Shown here: positions 1-7,785 of the stretch, one piece after another
Layout: each line of letters starts with the position of its first letter
Numbering within the stretch: position 1 is the stretch's first letter
NCBI GenBank assembly: GCA_011390855.1
Contig: JAABRN010000255.1
Span: 1 to 7,907, forward strand
DNA length: 7,907 nt
Source: Hydrogenophaga sp.
GTDB taxonomy: Bacteria; Pseudomonadota; Gammaproteobacteria; Burkholderiales; Burkholderiaceae_C
Reading direction: 5' to 3'
The notes under the pieces: model-generated
What the model was told of the DNA's origin: nothing
The model's database searches: none
What the model saw: the letters and a program-made list of their open reading frames with translations, nothing else
Position numbers and translations under genes: made by a program

Positions 1-717
1 TTCGCCCCGCGCCCCGGGCTGGTGGTTTGCAAGGCGGGGCAGGGCACGGCCGATGCGCTGGATGGTCCGGCCATGAGCGCCGAGCAATGCACAGATGCGA
101 TCGGGGCGGGTATGGCCCTGGTGCGGCAGTTGCCGGGCAACGCGTTGTTGCTGGGAGAAATGGGCATTGGCAACACCTCGGCAGCTTCCATGCTGCTGGC
201 GCGTCTGGCTGGTCTGGCGGTGGCTGATTGCACCGGCGCGGGTACCGGGCTGGACGCCGATGCCGTGCAACGCAAGATCGCCGTGCTGCGCCAAGTGCTG
301 GCACGCCATGCCAATGCCAAACAGCCGCTGGACGCGCTGGCTGCCTTCGGCGGTTTCGAGATCGCCACCATGGTGGGCGCGGTGCTGGAGGCCTCGACCG
401 AGCGGCGCGTGATCGTGGTCGACGGCTTCATCGCCAGCGCGGCGGTCCTGGTGGCCAGCCATCTGAAGCCGCACGTGCTGCAGCGCTGCGTGTTTGCACA
501 TCGCTCAGGTGAACGCGGCCATGCGCTCATGCTTGCGCATTTGCGCGCCGAGCCTTTGCTGGAGTTGGGCCTGCGCCTGGGTGAGGGTTCCGGTGCGGCG
601 CTCGCCTGGCCGTTGCTGGAGAGCGCCTGCGCGCTGCTGCGTGAGATGGCGAGCTTCGAGTCGGCTGGGGTGTCACGCCAGGACGAAGTACCAGCCAGCG
701 CCACCCCAATCGCCTGA
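1..717 (+). CDS. cobT: Nicotinate-nucleotide--dimethylbenzimidazole phosphoribosyltransferase, 3' part
   Basis: This enzyme transfers the phosphoribosyl group of nicotinate mononucleotide to 5,6-dimethylbenzimidazole, giving alpha-ribazole 5'-phosphate, the activated lower ligand of cobalamin; it acts in the cytoplasm. The gene is cut by the left window edge: the frame is open from base 1, 238 codons are visible, and the family is usually about 350 residues, so roughly the first third is missing. Visible family motifs are GEMGIGNTS (bases 154-180), whose Glu (157-159) matches an active-site Glu of the Salmonella enzyme, and RLGEGSGAALAW near the C-terminus, whose Glu (583-585) matches the catalytic base (Glu317 in Salmonella, from memory). 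VVDGFIASAA at about 415-444 is also typical. The gene lies upstream of cobS and cobC, which act next in the pathway. The identification is firm; only the start is unseen. Confidence 0.95.
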   Translation, partial: FAPRPGLVVCKAGQGTADALDGPAMSAEQCTDAIGAGMALVRQLPGNALLLGEMGIGNTSAASMLLARLAGLAVADCTGAGTGLDADAVQRKIAVLRQVLARHANAKQPLDALAAFGGFEIATMVGAVLEASTERRVIVVDGFIASAAVLVASHLKPHVLQRCVFAHRSGERGHALMLAHLRAEPLLELGLRLGEGSGAALAWPLLESACALLREMASFESAGVSRQDEVPASATPIA

Positions 718-833
718 TTGCAAACGCTGTGCAGCCCACACCCCCATCAGAGGACCGCAGTCGTTCAACCTCAACCGAGCGGCAGGCGTTTTCCAGCAAT
801 GGGGAAGCCGCGAACCCGCGGAACGGGACGTTC
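718..833 (+). other. cobT-cobS intergenic gap with hairpin
   Basis: These 116 bases separate cobT from the preferred cobS start. They hold a perfect inverted repeat, CCGCG-AACC-CGCGG (808-821), ending 12 bases before the cobS ATG. The purine-rich run GGAACGGGACG that could serve as ribosome binding site directly follows or overlaps the right arm. I see no cobalamin riboswitch (the space is too short for one) and no convincing -35/-10 pair. The region is open in the cobS frame from a GTG at 729, so part of it could be coding if that start were used, but family length argues against this. Confidence 0.45.
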
Positions 834-1655
834 ATGTTTGTGCGGCACTATCTGCTGGCCCTGCAATTTTTCACCCGCATTCCCGTGACCGGGCGCCTGG
901 CGGACTGGGTGGGCTTCAGCCCGGCCATGTTGCGCGCGAGCGCCGCGCACTTTCCCGGCGTGGGATGGCTGGTAGGCGGGCTGACGGCTGCCATGCTGTT
1001 CGGGTTGCTGCAGGTCTTGCCGCCCGTGGCCGCTTCCCCCTGGGTGGCCGCGGTGGTCAGTACCGTCTTTGGCGTGCTGCTGACCGGGGCATTTCATGAA
1101 GATGGCCTGGCCGATCTGGCTGACGGCCTCGGTGGCAGCATGGACCGGGAGCGGGCGCTGGACATCATGAAGGACTCGCGCATCGGCACCTATGGCGCCA
1201 TCGCATTGGTGCTGGCCTTGTTGTCCAAGGTGGCGTTGCTGGCACTGCTGGCGCAAGTCGACTTCATGCTGGCTGCTGCGGCGCTTTACGCCGGGCATGT
1301 GACTTCGCGGCTCCTGCCGCTGTTCATCATTCGCACCTTGGCGCACGTGGGGGACACGCCCGGCTCCAAAAGCAAGCCGCTGGCCGAGCACATCAGCACA
1401 CTTGGCGTCGGGGTTGGTGTGGTCTGGTGGGCATCAGCCATGGCGCTGGTGTTCTGGCTTCTCCCTGCCATGCCCTGGCCGCAGGCCATCCTGGGCGCGC
1501 TGGTCGGGTGGGCCTGGATGTGGCGCCTGCTCAGGCGACGCCTGCAGGGCTTCACCGGTGATGGGCTGGGCGCCACGCAGCAGGTGAGCGAGGTGGGATT
1601 CCTGCTGGCACTCGCCTTGGCTCTGCCTGCTTCAGCGGTGGGCGGGGTGACGTGA
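834..1655 (+). CDS. cobS: Adenosylcobinamide-GDP ribazoletransferase (cobalamin synthase)
   Basis: CobS is an integral membrane enzyme that joins AdoCbi-GDP with alpha-ribazole or its 5'-phosphate to give adenosylcobalamin (phosphate), the step closing the nucleotide loop. The 273-residue protein opens with RHYLLALQFFTRIPV, the usual N-terminal family sequence. It carries the acidic signature EDGLADLADG at residues 89-98, thought to bind metal and substrate, followed by KDSRIGTYG at 113-121. Several hydrophobic stretches (about 40-80, 122-160 and 205-235, plus the C-terminal end) fit a multi-span membrane protein. I chose the ATG at 834 because the family sequence begins right there and the length then fits the usual 250-275 residues. 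An in-frame GTG at 729 would add 35 residues without family character. Its stop overlaps the start of the cobC-like gene (GTGA), so the two are probably translationally coupled. Confidence 0.93.
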   Translation: MFVRHYLLALQFFTRIPVTGRLADWVGFSPAMLRASAAHFPGVGWLVGGLTAAMLFGLLQVLPPVAASPWVAAVVSTVFGVLLTGAFHEDGLADLADGLGGSMDRERALDIMKDSRIGTYGAIALVLALLSKVALLALLAQVDFMLAAAALYAGHVTSRLLPLFIIRTLAHVGDTPGSKSKPLAEHISTLGVGVGVVWWASAMALVFWLLPAMPWPQAILGALVGWAWMWRLLRRRLQGFTGDGLGATQQVSEVGFLLALALALPASAVGGVT

Positions 1656-2206
1656 AGCTCTGGCTATTGCGCCATGCGCGCGTCGACCTGGCACCAGGCC
1701 TGTGTTACGGCGCCTCCGATGTGCCCGCGCAAGCCGAACACACCCTCGAAGCAGCCGAATCGCTTGCGCCATTGTTGCCTCAGGGCGCACCCCTCTGGGT
1801 GTCGGGCATGGGCAGGGCCCGGCAACTGGCCGAGGCCGTCCGGCAACTGCGGCCTGATCTGGCTCACCCACACACCGATACCCGGCTGAACGAAATGAAC
1901 TTTGGTCGGTGGGAGCTCCAGCGCTGGGACGCGATTCCGCGCGCGGCCTTCGACACCTGGATGGCCGACTTTGCCCGGCACCGTTTCGGTGGCGCCGAAA
2001 GCACGCAAGAGGTGATCGGTCGCGTGGCGGCTGCCCTTCATGATTTGCGCGCCACCGATTCACAGGAAGCCATATGGATCACCCACGCAGGCGTGATTCG
2101 CGCGGCGCAGTACCTGGTCGTCAACGGCGATGAGCCCATACAGACGGCAGGCGAATGGCCGACCGATGCGCCGGATCCGGGAGGTCACGTCTGCTTGACG
2201 GTGTGA
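1652..2206 (+). CDS. cobC: Alpha-ribazole phosphatase-like histidine phosphatase
   Basis: This 184-residue cytoplasmic protein belongs to the histidine phosphatase (phosphoglycerate mutase-like) superfamily and is best read as CobC, which removes the 5'-phosphate from alpha-ribazole phosphate or adenosylcobalamin phosphate. Visible active-site parts are LLRHAR at residues 5-10 (His8 is the expected phospho-acceptor, Arg7 its partner), SGMGRARQ at 51-58 (Arg55), the likely proton donor Glu81 in LNEMNFGRWE, and His145 in WITHAGVIRA. The first motif reads RHA instead of the superfamily's common RHG, as I recall from other betaproteobacterial CobC proteins. The start is GTG at 1652, giving MKLWLLRH directly; it overlaps the cobS stop by four bases. 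Membership of the superfamily is certain. The CobC role rests on the cobT-cobS context and on the GLCYGASDVP stretch (16-25). Confidence 0.87.
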   Translation: MKLWLLRHARVDLAPGLCYGASDVPAQAEHTLEAAESLAPLLPQGAPLWVSGMGRARQLAEAVRQLRPDLAHPHTDTRLNEMNFGRWELQRWDAIPRAAFDTWMADFARHRFGGAESTQEVIGRVAAALHDLRATDSQEAIWITHAGVIRAAQYLVVNGDEPIQTAGEWPTDAPDPGGHVCLTV

Positions 2207-2218
2207 GCTTCGAATCGC

Positions 2219-2236
2219 CGAGTGCGGGCACACTCG
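2219..2236 (+). other. Perfect hairpin between cobC and the DUF445 gene
   Basis: The sequence CGAGTG-CGGGCA-CACTCG is a perfect 6-bp inverted repeat with a 6-base loop. It sits in the 34-base gap after cobC and ends four bases before the ATG at 2241. No run of T follows, so it is not a standard intrinsic terminator. It occupies the position where a ribosome binding site for the next gene would lie, and no good Shine-Dalgarno sequence is visible there. It may be a translational control element, a weak transcription brake, or chance in GC-rich DNA. Confidence 0.35.
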
Positions 2237-2240
2237 CAGC

Positions 2241-3518
2241 ATGACAAGACCGATTGCCACATCACCCCTGGGTGAACCCTACAGCCTGGCCCGTATGAAA
2301 ATGCTGGCGGTGGGTCTGCTGATGCTGGCGGCGCTGGTGTACGTCGCGGCCACATTGCTTGAGCCGCACCATGCCGCCTGGGGCTATGTGGCGGCAGCGG
2401 CCGAGGCGGCCATGATTGGCGCGCTGGCCGACTGGTTTGCGGTGGTGGCGCTGTTCCGCCACCCCCTGGGGCTGGCGATTCCGCACACCGCCATCATCCC
2501 GGCCAACAAGGACCGCCTGGGGCGGCGGCTGGCGGAGTTCCTGGACCAGCATTTCCTCACGCGCGAACGGGTGGACGAGGCCCTGGGTCGCTGGGACATG
2601 GCGGGTGACCTCTCGCGCTGGCTGGGCGATCCGGTCAACTCCCGCCGTCTGGCGCGCGGTATCTGCGACGCCACGCCCGATATTCTGGCCACGCTTGACC
2701 GGCAGCCGGTACGCACATGGCTTTCCGGTCTGGCCCAGCGCCTGCTTCGAGAGGTGGATCTGGCCACGCTGGGAGGCCAGGCCATTGAGGCCCTGACTGG
2801 GCAGCGCCATCACCAGCGCTGGCTCGACAGCCTTCTGGATGAGCTGGCCGCCTGGGCCGCACGCGACGGCGTGCAGGAACGTCTGACCGAAGTGCTGGCG
2901 CGCGAACTGGCGCAACTGCGCTACGTGGGGCTGGACCAGGTGGCGGCCCGCCTAGCCACACGCAAACTGGTGGCGGCGCTCACCCGAACCCTGGAAGAGG
3001 TGGCCGCAGACCCCGAGCACGAGTGGCGGCACCGATTCGATACCTGGGTCGAGCGCACCGCCATCCGCATGCAGGAAGACCCGCAATGGCAGGAACAGGT
3101 GGCGGCCTGGCGAGACGCATGGCTGGACCAGCCGCGCTGGCACGCCCCGGTTGAAGCCTGGTGGCACGACTTCGTCGTGCGCCTGCGCCAGGACGCAGAA
3201 GCCGCCGACAGCAAGCTGCTCGAACACGTGCTCACCTTGCTGCAGGCCTTGGGGCATCAGCTGGAGGCGGACGATGGTTTGCGCCAGGGATTGAACCGGC
3301 AGGTGCGCACCGTTTTGCTGTCCACCCTCGACCGAAGCCGGCCCACCATCGTCGACTTCGTCAGCGAACGGGTGCAGGCCTGGGACGCCAGTGAAATGAG
3401 CACGGTGCTCGAAAGCCACATTGGTCGTGACCTGCAGTTCATTCGCATCAACGGAACCGTGGTGGGCGCTCTGGTGGGACTGACGCTGCATGCGGCCACA
3501 GAAGCCTGGCTGCGCTGA
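2241..3518 (+). CDS. DUF445 domain protein (YjiN-like), membrane-anchored
   Basis: This 425-residue protein matches the DUF445/YjiN family, whose function is not established. The recognisable core is N-terminal: one hydrophobic segment (about residues 19-40), then the conserved [20 protein letters not shown] (55-74) and [15 protein letters not shown] (80-94). A long central part (about 95-390) looks soluble and helical, rich in Trp, Arg, Glu and Leu, with no catalytic motif I can name. A second hydrophobic stretch, [18 protein letters not shown], lies at the very C-terminus, so both ends may sit in or on the inner membrane with the helical body between. The ATG at 2241 is preferred, although no strong ribosome binding site precedes it; ATG at 2295 is an alternative that would still keep the hydrophobic segment. 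It is separated from cobC by 34 bases and from nqrA by 238 bases, and nothing shown links it to either pathway. Confidence 0.88.
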   Translation: MTRPIATSPLGEPYSLARMKMLAVGLLMLAALVYVAATLLEPHHAAWGYVAAAAEAAMIGALADWFAVVALFRHPLGLAIPHTAIIPANKDRLGRRLAEFLDQHFLTRERVDEALGRWDMAGDLSRWLGDPVNSRRLARGICDATPDILATLDRQPVRTWLSGLAQRLLREVDLATLGGQAIEALTGQRHHQRWLDSLLDELAAWAARDGVQERLTEVLARELAQLRYVGLDQVAARLATRKLVAALTRTLEEVAADPEHEWRHRFDTWVERTAIRMQEDPQWQEQVAAWRDAWLDQPRWHAPVEAWWHDFVVRLRQDAEAADSKLLEHVLTLLQALGHQLEADDGLRQGLNRQVRTVLLSTLDRSRPTIVDFVSERVQAWDASEMSTVLESHIGRDLQFIRINGTVVGALVGLTLHAATEAWLR

Positions 3519-3526
3519 CAGCGGTG

Positions 3527-3560
3527 TTGAAAGTTTGAGGCAATCCGGGCTGGTTAGAAT
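3527..3560 (+). promoter_or_regulatory. Possible sigma70-type promoter of the nqr operon
   Basis: In the gap before nqrA, the AT-richer patch GGTTAGAATG contains TAGAAT (3555-3560), a good -10 match. Candidate -35 boxes are TTGAGG (3535-3540, spacer 14, short) and TTGAAA (3527-3532, spacer 22, long), so neither spacing is ideal. An origin near 3567 would give a leader of about 190 bases before nqrA. It is the best-placed candidate seen in the gap, but it rests on sequence likeness only. Confidence 0.35.
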
Positions 3561-3613
3561 GTTTCGTGCTGCTCAGCGTCGCGCCATTCCAGGCACCACC
3601 CTGTCCCGCCAAT

Positions 3614-3632
3614 CCCAAGTGATGTGCTTGGG
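3614..3632 (+). promoter_or_regulatory. Inverted repeat in the nqrA leader
   Basis: CCCAAG-TGATGTG-CTTGGG is a perfect 6-bp inverted repeat with a 7-base centre, about 55 bases downstream of the possible -10 box and 124 bases upstream of the nqrA ATG. As RNA it would form a stable hairpin in the leader; as DNA its 19-bp dyad has the size of a dimeric regulator site. No T-run follows, which argues against an intrinsic terminator. The remainder of the gap (3519-3756) holds no gene I can support. Confidence 0.35.
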
Positions 3633-3756
3633 CCCATCAGAGGCCTGGGGCGGCATTTGGCTGCAACCGAGAACCTACGCGCATTCGAGTCGTCTGTGTC
3701 GTCATCACGGATTTCCCCCGTCTGTTCCCTGGAGCTGTCCTGTCGCAACCAACAAC

Positions 3757-5109
3757 ATGATCAAGATCAAAAAAGGCCTGGACCTGCCCATGGCGGGTGC
3801 GCCTGCCCCTGAACTCGATGTCGCCACCGCTCCCCGAGTGGTGGCCCTGCTGGGACCCGATTACATCGGCCTGCGCCCAACCATGCAGGTGCAGGAAGGC
3901 GACCCTGTTCGCCTGGGGCAGGTGTTGTTCGAAGACAAAAAGACGCCCGGCGTCCGCTACACGGCCCCGGCCAGCGGCATCGTGCGAGCCATTCATCGCG
4001 GCCCCCAGCGCGTGTTCGAGTCGCTGGTGATCGAAGTCGCCCCCGAGGGACCCGAGCACGAAGCCATTCGTTTCCCGGTTCACGCAGTGGCCGCATTGGC
4101 CACCCTGCCGCGCGAAGACGTGGTCCGGACCTTGGTCGACAGCGGCCTGTGGACGGCCCTGCGCACCCGACCGTTCAGCAAGGTGCCGGCGCCCGGGGCG
4201 GAGCCTGCGGCCATCTTTGTCAATGTGATGGACACGCACCCCCTGGGCTTCGATCCGCAGCCGGTGCTCGACGAAGGCGCCGACGCCTTCGCTGCCGGGC
4301 TGGATGTGCTGGCCCGCCTGGCCCCTACGGTGTACGTATGCCATGCGCCTGCTACCCGTCTGCCCGCTGCGCGAGCACCGCAGGTGCGCACCGAAGCCTT
4401 TGACGGACCCCACCCTGCAGGTCTGACCGGCACGCACATGCATTTCCTGCTGCCTGCCGGCCGGCATCGCCAGGTCTGGAGCCTGAACTATCAGGACGTG
4501 ATGGCGATCGGGCGTCTGTTCACCACCGGCCGGCTTGATCTGACCCGCGTGATCGCGCTGGCTGGCCCCTCGGTGCGCAAGCCGCGCCTGCTGCGTACCC
4601 GCATTGGCGCCGACCTGGCCGAGCTGACACGGGGCGAGTTGCAGCCCGGTACCCACCGCACTGTTTCCGGCTCGGTGCTTTCTGGCCGCACAGCTTCGGA
4701 CCATCTGGGTTTTCTGGGTCGCTACCATCAGCACGTGTCGGTGCTACCCGAAGGCCACGATCGCGCGTTCCTGGGCTGGCTGTCTCCGGGTACCGATCGT
4801 TTCTCGGCCATGCGCATCTATCTGTCGCAGTTCATGGAAGGCAAGCGATTTGCCATGAACACCAGCACCAACGGTTCGCCGCGTGCCATGGTGCCAATTG
4901 GCGCCTATGAGAAGGTGATGCCGCTGGACATCTTGCCGACGCAATTGCTGCGCTCGCTCATCGTCGGTGACCTTGAATCTGCCGAGCAGCTGGGCGCACT
5001 CGAGCTCGACGAAGAAGACCTGGCTCTGTGCACCTATGTCTGTCCGGGCAAGTACGAGTACGGCGACATCCTGCGCGACAACCTCACCCGCATCGAGAAA
5101 GAAGGTTGA
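3757..5109 (+). CDS. nqrA: Na+-translocating NADH:quinone reductase subunit A
   Basis: NqrA is the cytoplasmic-face, cofactor-free subunit of the six-subunit NQR complex, which passes electrons from NADH to ubiquinone and exports Na+; it has been implicated in quinone handling and docks on NqrB. The 450-residue length agrees with the family (about 446 in Vibrio). It begins with the typical [13 protein letters not shown], then a barrel-sandwich-like part with [17 protein letters not shown] (58-74), the [12 protein letters not shown] stretch (32-43), and ends with [12 protein letters not shown] and [13 protein letters not shown]. The frame stays open upstream to 3490, but homology begins exactly at the ATG at 3757, so that start is used here. 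No convincing Shine-Dalgarno precedes it: GGAG at 3731-3734 is 22 bases away. This is the first gene of the operon; nqrB follows after 2 bases. Confidence 0.97.
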   Translation: MIKIKKGLDLPMAGAPAPELDVATAPRVVALLGPDYIGLRPTMQVQEGDPVRLGQVLFEDKKTPGVRYTAPASGIVRAIHRGPQRVFESLVIEVAPEGPEHEAIRFPVHAVAALATLPREDVVRTLVDSGLWTALRTRPFSKVPAPGAEPAAIFVNVMDTHPLGFDPQPVLDEGADAFAAGLDVLARLAPTVYVCHAPATRLPAARAPQVRTEAFDGPHPAGLTGTHMHFLLPAGRHRQVWSLNYQDVMAIGRLFTTGRLDLTRVIALAGPSVRKPRLLRTRIGADLAELTRGELQPGTHRTVSGSVLSGRTASDHLGFLGRYHQHVSVLPEGHDRAFLGWLSPGTDRFSAMRIYLSQFMEGKRFAMNTSTNGSPRAMVPIGAYEKVMPLDILPTQLLRSLIVGDLESAEQLGALELDEEDLALCTYVCPGKYEYGDILRDNLTRIEKEG

Positions 5110-5111
5110 GC

Positions 5112-6332
5112 ATGCAAGCACTCCGCTCACTCCTGGACCGCTTTGAACCCCATTTCCTCAAGGGAGGCAAGTGGAACCGCTATTACGCACTGTACGAAGC
5201 GGTGGACACCATTTTCTACTCGCCCAAGAGCGTCACCCACAGTGGCGCTCACGTGCGCGACGGCATTGACCTCAAACGGGTCATGATCACCGTCTGGATG
5301 TGTACCTTCCCGGCCATGTTCTGGGGCATGTACAACCTGGGCTTCCAGGCCAACACGGCCATGGCACAGATGGGCATCGCCGAGGTGGCAGGCTGGCGTG
5401 GCGGCCTCATTGGTCTCGCTGCCGGTTACGACCCCGCCAACTGGTGGGACTGTTTCTGGCACGGCGCAGCTTATTTTCTTCCCATTTATGCGGTCACCTT
5501 CATTGTTGGTGGCTTCTGGGAGGTGTTGTTCGCGACCGTGCGAGGCCACGAAATCAATGAGGGCTTCTTTGTCACCTCTGTTCTGTTTGCGCTCATCTTG
5601 CCTCCCGACATTCCGCTGTGGCAGGTGGCGCTGGGCATCAGCTTTGGCGTGGTGATCGGCAAGGAGGTGTTCGGCGGCACCGGCAAGAACTTCCTCAACC
5701 CCGCATTGACAGGGCGCGCATTCCTGTTTTTTGCCTATCCGGCCGAGCTTTCGGGTGACAGCGTCTGGACCGCAGTCGACGGTTTCAGTGGCGCCACGGC
5801 CCTCAGCCAGGCCGCTGCCGGTGGCGTCGACACGATGACCCACCCCTGGGGCGCTTCGATGACCTGGTTTGATGCGTTTTTCGGGAACATGCAGGGCAGC
5901 ATCGGCGAAGTCTCGACCCTGGCCATCCTGCTGGGTGGTGCTGTATTACTTTGGACCGGCATCGCCTCCTGGCGCATCGTCAGCGGCGTGTTCCTGGGCA
6001 TGGTGGCCACCAGCCTGCTATTCAACGCCATTGGTTCAGACGCCAACCCCATGATGGCCATGCCGTTCTGGTGGCACTTTGTGCTCGGCGGCTTCGCTTT
6101 TGGCATGATATTCATGGCCACCGACCCCGTCTCTGCCTCCATGACCAACACCGGCAAGTGGTTGTTTGGTGCCCTGATTGGTCTCATGGTGGTGCTTATC
6201 CGGGTGGTCAACCCGGCCTTTCCAGAAGGCATGATGCTGGCCATCCTGTTTGCCAACCTGTTCGCGCCCCTGATCGATTACTTTGTCATCAAGGCCAACA
6301 TCAAGCGTAGGCTCGTCCGTTATGAGCAGTAA
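5112..6332 (+). CDS. nqrB: Na+-translocating NADH:quinone reductase subunit B
   Basis: NqrB is the large integral membrane subunit that carries a covalently bound FMN, takes part in quinone reduction and forms much of the Na+ path. The 406-residue product compares with about 414 in Vibrio and has about ten hydrophobic segments. The flavinylation motif [10 protein letters not shown] is intact, with Thr229 as the expected FMN-attachment residue (Thr236 in V. cholerae). Other family stretches are SHVRD-like [13 protein letters not shown] near residue 44, [11 protein letters not shown] around Gly133-Gly134 (the region where inhibitor-resistance mutations are known in Vibrio, from memory), [16 protein letters not shown] and [25 protein letters not shown]. 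The ATG at 5112 is preceded by a good ribosome binding site, AAAGAAGG (5098-5105, 6-base spacing), inside the nqrA end. A rare-looking TTA Leu codon occurs at 5946. It overlaps nqrC by 11 bases. Confidence 0.97.
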   Translation: MQALRSLLDRFEPHFLKGGKWNRYYALYEAVDTIFYSPKSVTHSGAHVRDGIDLKRVMITVWMCTFPAMFWGMYNLGFQANTAMAQMGIAEVAGWRGGLIGLAAGYDPANWWDCFWHGAAYFLPIYAVTFIVGGFWEVLFATVRGHEINEGFFVTSVLFALILPPDIPLWQVALGISFGVVIGKEVFGGTGKNFLNPALTGRAFLFFAYPAELSGDSVWTAVDGFSGATALSQAAAGGVDTMTHPWGASMTWFDAFFGNMQGSIGEVSTLAILLGGAVLLWTGIASWRIVSGVFLGMVATSLLFNAIGSDANPMMAMPFWWHFVLGGFAFGMIFMATDPVSASMTNTGKWLFGALIGLMVVLIRVVNPAFPEGMMLAILFANLFAPLIDYFVIKANIKRRLVRYEQ

Positions 6333-7113
6333 ACAAGACTCCACCAAGAAGACCCTCACCGTGGCACTGACGCTGTGCCTGGTGTGCTCGGTCCTGGTGT
6401 CGGTGGCGGCCGTTGGCCTCAAGCCACTGCAGGACGCCAACAAGGCGCTCGACCGCAACAAGAACGTGCTGGCCGCAGCCGGTCTGCTCAAACCCGAACA
6501 AAGCCGCGAGGAAATTCAGCAGCTGTTCGAGGAATTTGACCTGCGTCTGGTCAACCTTTCCGAAGGGCGCTTCGCCACAGAAGAAGAGCTGCAGCAGGCC
6601 GGGATTGATCCCAACAACTACAACGACCGCACCGCTTCGCGCGACCCGGAGATCTCGCGCTCGCTTCGAGGCAACGATCCGGCCGGCATCCAGCGCCAGG
6701 CCGACTTTGCCACTGTGTACCTGCGCCAGACCGACGGTGGCCAGACCGACCTGCTGGTGCTGCCCATTCATGGTGCTGGTCTGTGGGGTGCCATGTACGG
6801 CATCCTGGTGCTCGAAGGCGATCTGCGCACGGTGCGCGGTCTCTCGTATTACGAGCACAAAGAGACCCCCGGTCTGGGCGCCAAGGTCGAGAACGATGAC
6901 TGGCGGGCCCAGTGGCCGGGCCAGGCGGCTTTCAACGACGACGGCAGCGTGGCGCTGTCGGTGGTCAAGGGCCGGGGCGATGCCCCGGGTGAGATCGACG
7001 GCCTCAGCGGTGCGACCCTCACCACCAACGGGGTGGACCGCATGATTCGTTTCTGGCTGGGCGAGCGGGGCTACGGACCCTTCATCGCCCAGCTCCAAGC
7101 TGGCAAAGGATGA
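6322..7113 (+). CDS. nqrC: Na+-translocating NADH:quinone reductase subunit C
   Basis: NqrC is anchored by one N-terminal membrane helix, with a periplasmic domain holding a second covalent FMN that relays electrons within the complex. The 263-residue product has a hydrophobic segment at about residues 12-33 after a short charged start, a soluble domain with [10 protein letters not shown] (about 180-189), and the flavinylation motif [13 protein letters not shown] with Thr232 as the FMN site (Thr225 in V. cholerae). Length fits the family (about 257). The ATG at 6322 lies inside the nqrB end, an 11-base overlap in a different frame. Its ribosome binding site is weak (GTAGG, 6307-6311, 10 bases away), so translation is probably coupled to nqrB. 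An upstream in-frame start at 6283 would add 13 residues with no family support. Confidence 0.96.
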   Translation: MSSKQDSTKKTLTVALTLCLVCSVLVSVAAVGLKPLQDANKALDRNKNVLAAAGLLKPEQSREEIQQLFEEFDLRLVNLSEGRFATEEELQQAGIDPNNYNDRTASRDPEISRSLRGNDPAGIQRQADFATVYLRQTDGGQTDLLVLPIHGAGLWGAMYGILVLEGDLRTVRGLSYYEHKETPGLGAKVENDDWRAQWPGQAAFNDDGSVALSVVKGRGDAPGEIDGLSGATLTTNGVDRMIRFWLGERGYGPFIAQLQAGKG

Positions 7114-7119
7114 CGCACC

Positions 7120-7785
7120 ATGGCAATTGACAGCAAAAAGGTTCTGATTGAACCGATCTTCGTCAACAACCCGATCGCCCTGCAGATCCTGGGTATCTGT
7201 TCGGCTCTGGCCGTCACGACCAGCCTCGACACGGCCCTGGTGATGTGTGCCGCACTCACTGCGGTGACCGCGTTCTCCAACCTGTTCATCTCGGTGATCA
7301 GACGCCACATCCCGTCAAGCATCCGCATCATCGTACAGATGACCATCATCGCCTCGCTGGTGATCGTCACCGACCAGGTGCTGCAAGCCGTGGCATACGA
7401 TATTGCCAAGTCATTGTCGGTGTTTGTCGGGCTGATCATCACCAACTGCATCGTGATGGGGCGTGCGGAAGCCTTTGCCATGAGCAACCCGCCATTGCCC
7501 AGCTTTCTTGATGGCATCGGCAACGGGCTGGGCTACAGCGCGGTGCTGGTGTTTGTGGCGGTGGTGCGCGAACTGTTCGGCAGCGGTACCCTGCTGGGCA
7601 TGACCATCCTGCCCACGGTGGAGAACGGTGGCTGGTACGTGCCCAACGGCCTGTTCCTGCTGCCACCCAGTGCCTTCTTCATCATTGGCGGTTTCATCTG
7701 GATCCTGCGCAGCTGGAAACGCCAGCAAGTTGAGAAACAGGAGCTGCCGATGGCACCGCAGTCCAAATCCCTGGAGGCTCACTGA
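7120..7785 (+). CDS. nqrD: Na+-translocating NADH:quinone reductase subunit D
   Basis: NqrD is an integral membrane subunit with about six helices; together with its paralogue NqrE it holds an intramembrane iron-sulfur centre between pairs of cysteines. Both expected cysteines are present: Cys27 in [11 protein letters not shown] and Cys110 in [16 protein letters not shown]. The middle and C-terminal membrane segments (for example [30 protein letters not shown]) match the family. The 221-residue length is about ten more than the Vibrio protein, because of a polar tail after [11 protein letters not shown] that is rich in Gln, Lys and Glu. The ATG at 7120 follows the nqrC stop by 6 bases, with ribosome binding site AAAGGA at 7105-7110 (9-base spacing). 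Its TGA shares one base with the nqrE ATG. Confidence 0.97.
   Translation: MAIDSKKVLIEPIFVNNPIALQILGICSALAVTTSLDTALVMCAALTAVTAFSNLFISVIRRHIPSSIRIIVQMTIIASLVIVTDQVLQAVAYDIAKSLSVFVGLIITNCIVMGRAEAFAMSNPPLPSFLDGIGNGLGYSAVLVFVAVVRELFGSGTLLGMTILPTVENGGWYVPNGLFLLPPSAFFIIGGFIWILRSWKRQQVEKQELPMAPQSKSLEAH

Noticed and set aside
663..709. Inverted repeats at the cobT end (TGGGGTG/CACCCCA and GGCTGG/CCAGCC)
   Set aside because: They compete for the same left arm, have loops of over 20 bases, lie in coding sequence and have no T-run, so they are not a convincing terminator.
729..833. Upstream GTG start for cobS
   Set aside because: It would add 35 polar residues before the conserved RHYLLALQFF start and exceed the usual family length.
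718..833. Cobalamin riboswitch before cobS
   Set aside because: The gap is too short and I see no B12-box-like sequence.
2195..2234. Possible promoter for the DUF445 gene (TTGACG at 2195-2200)
   Set aside because: No -10 box lies at a workable distance; CACACT at 2229-2234 is 28 bases away.
3490..3756. In-frame upstream extension of nqrA by 89 codons
   Set aside because: The family sequence starts exactly at [10 protein letters not shown] (3757), the extension overlaps the end of the DUF445 gene, and its composition resembles no NqrA.
6301..7308. Long antisense open frame (335 codons) opposite nqrC, and similar ones opposite other genes
   Set aside because: Such frames are common opposite GC-rich genes; the sense strand has firm homology and the antisense product shows no recognisable domain.
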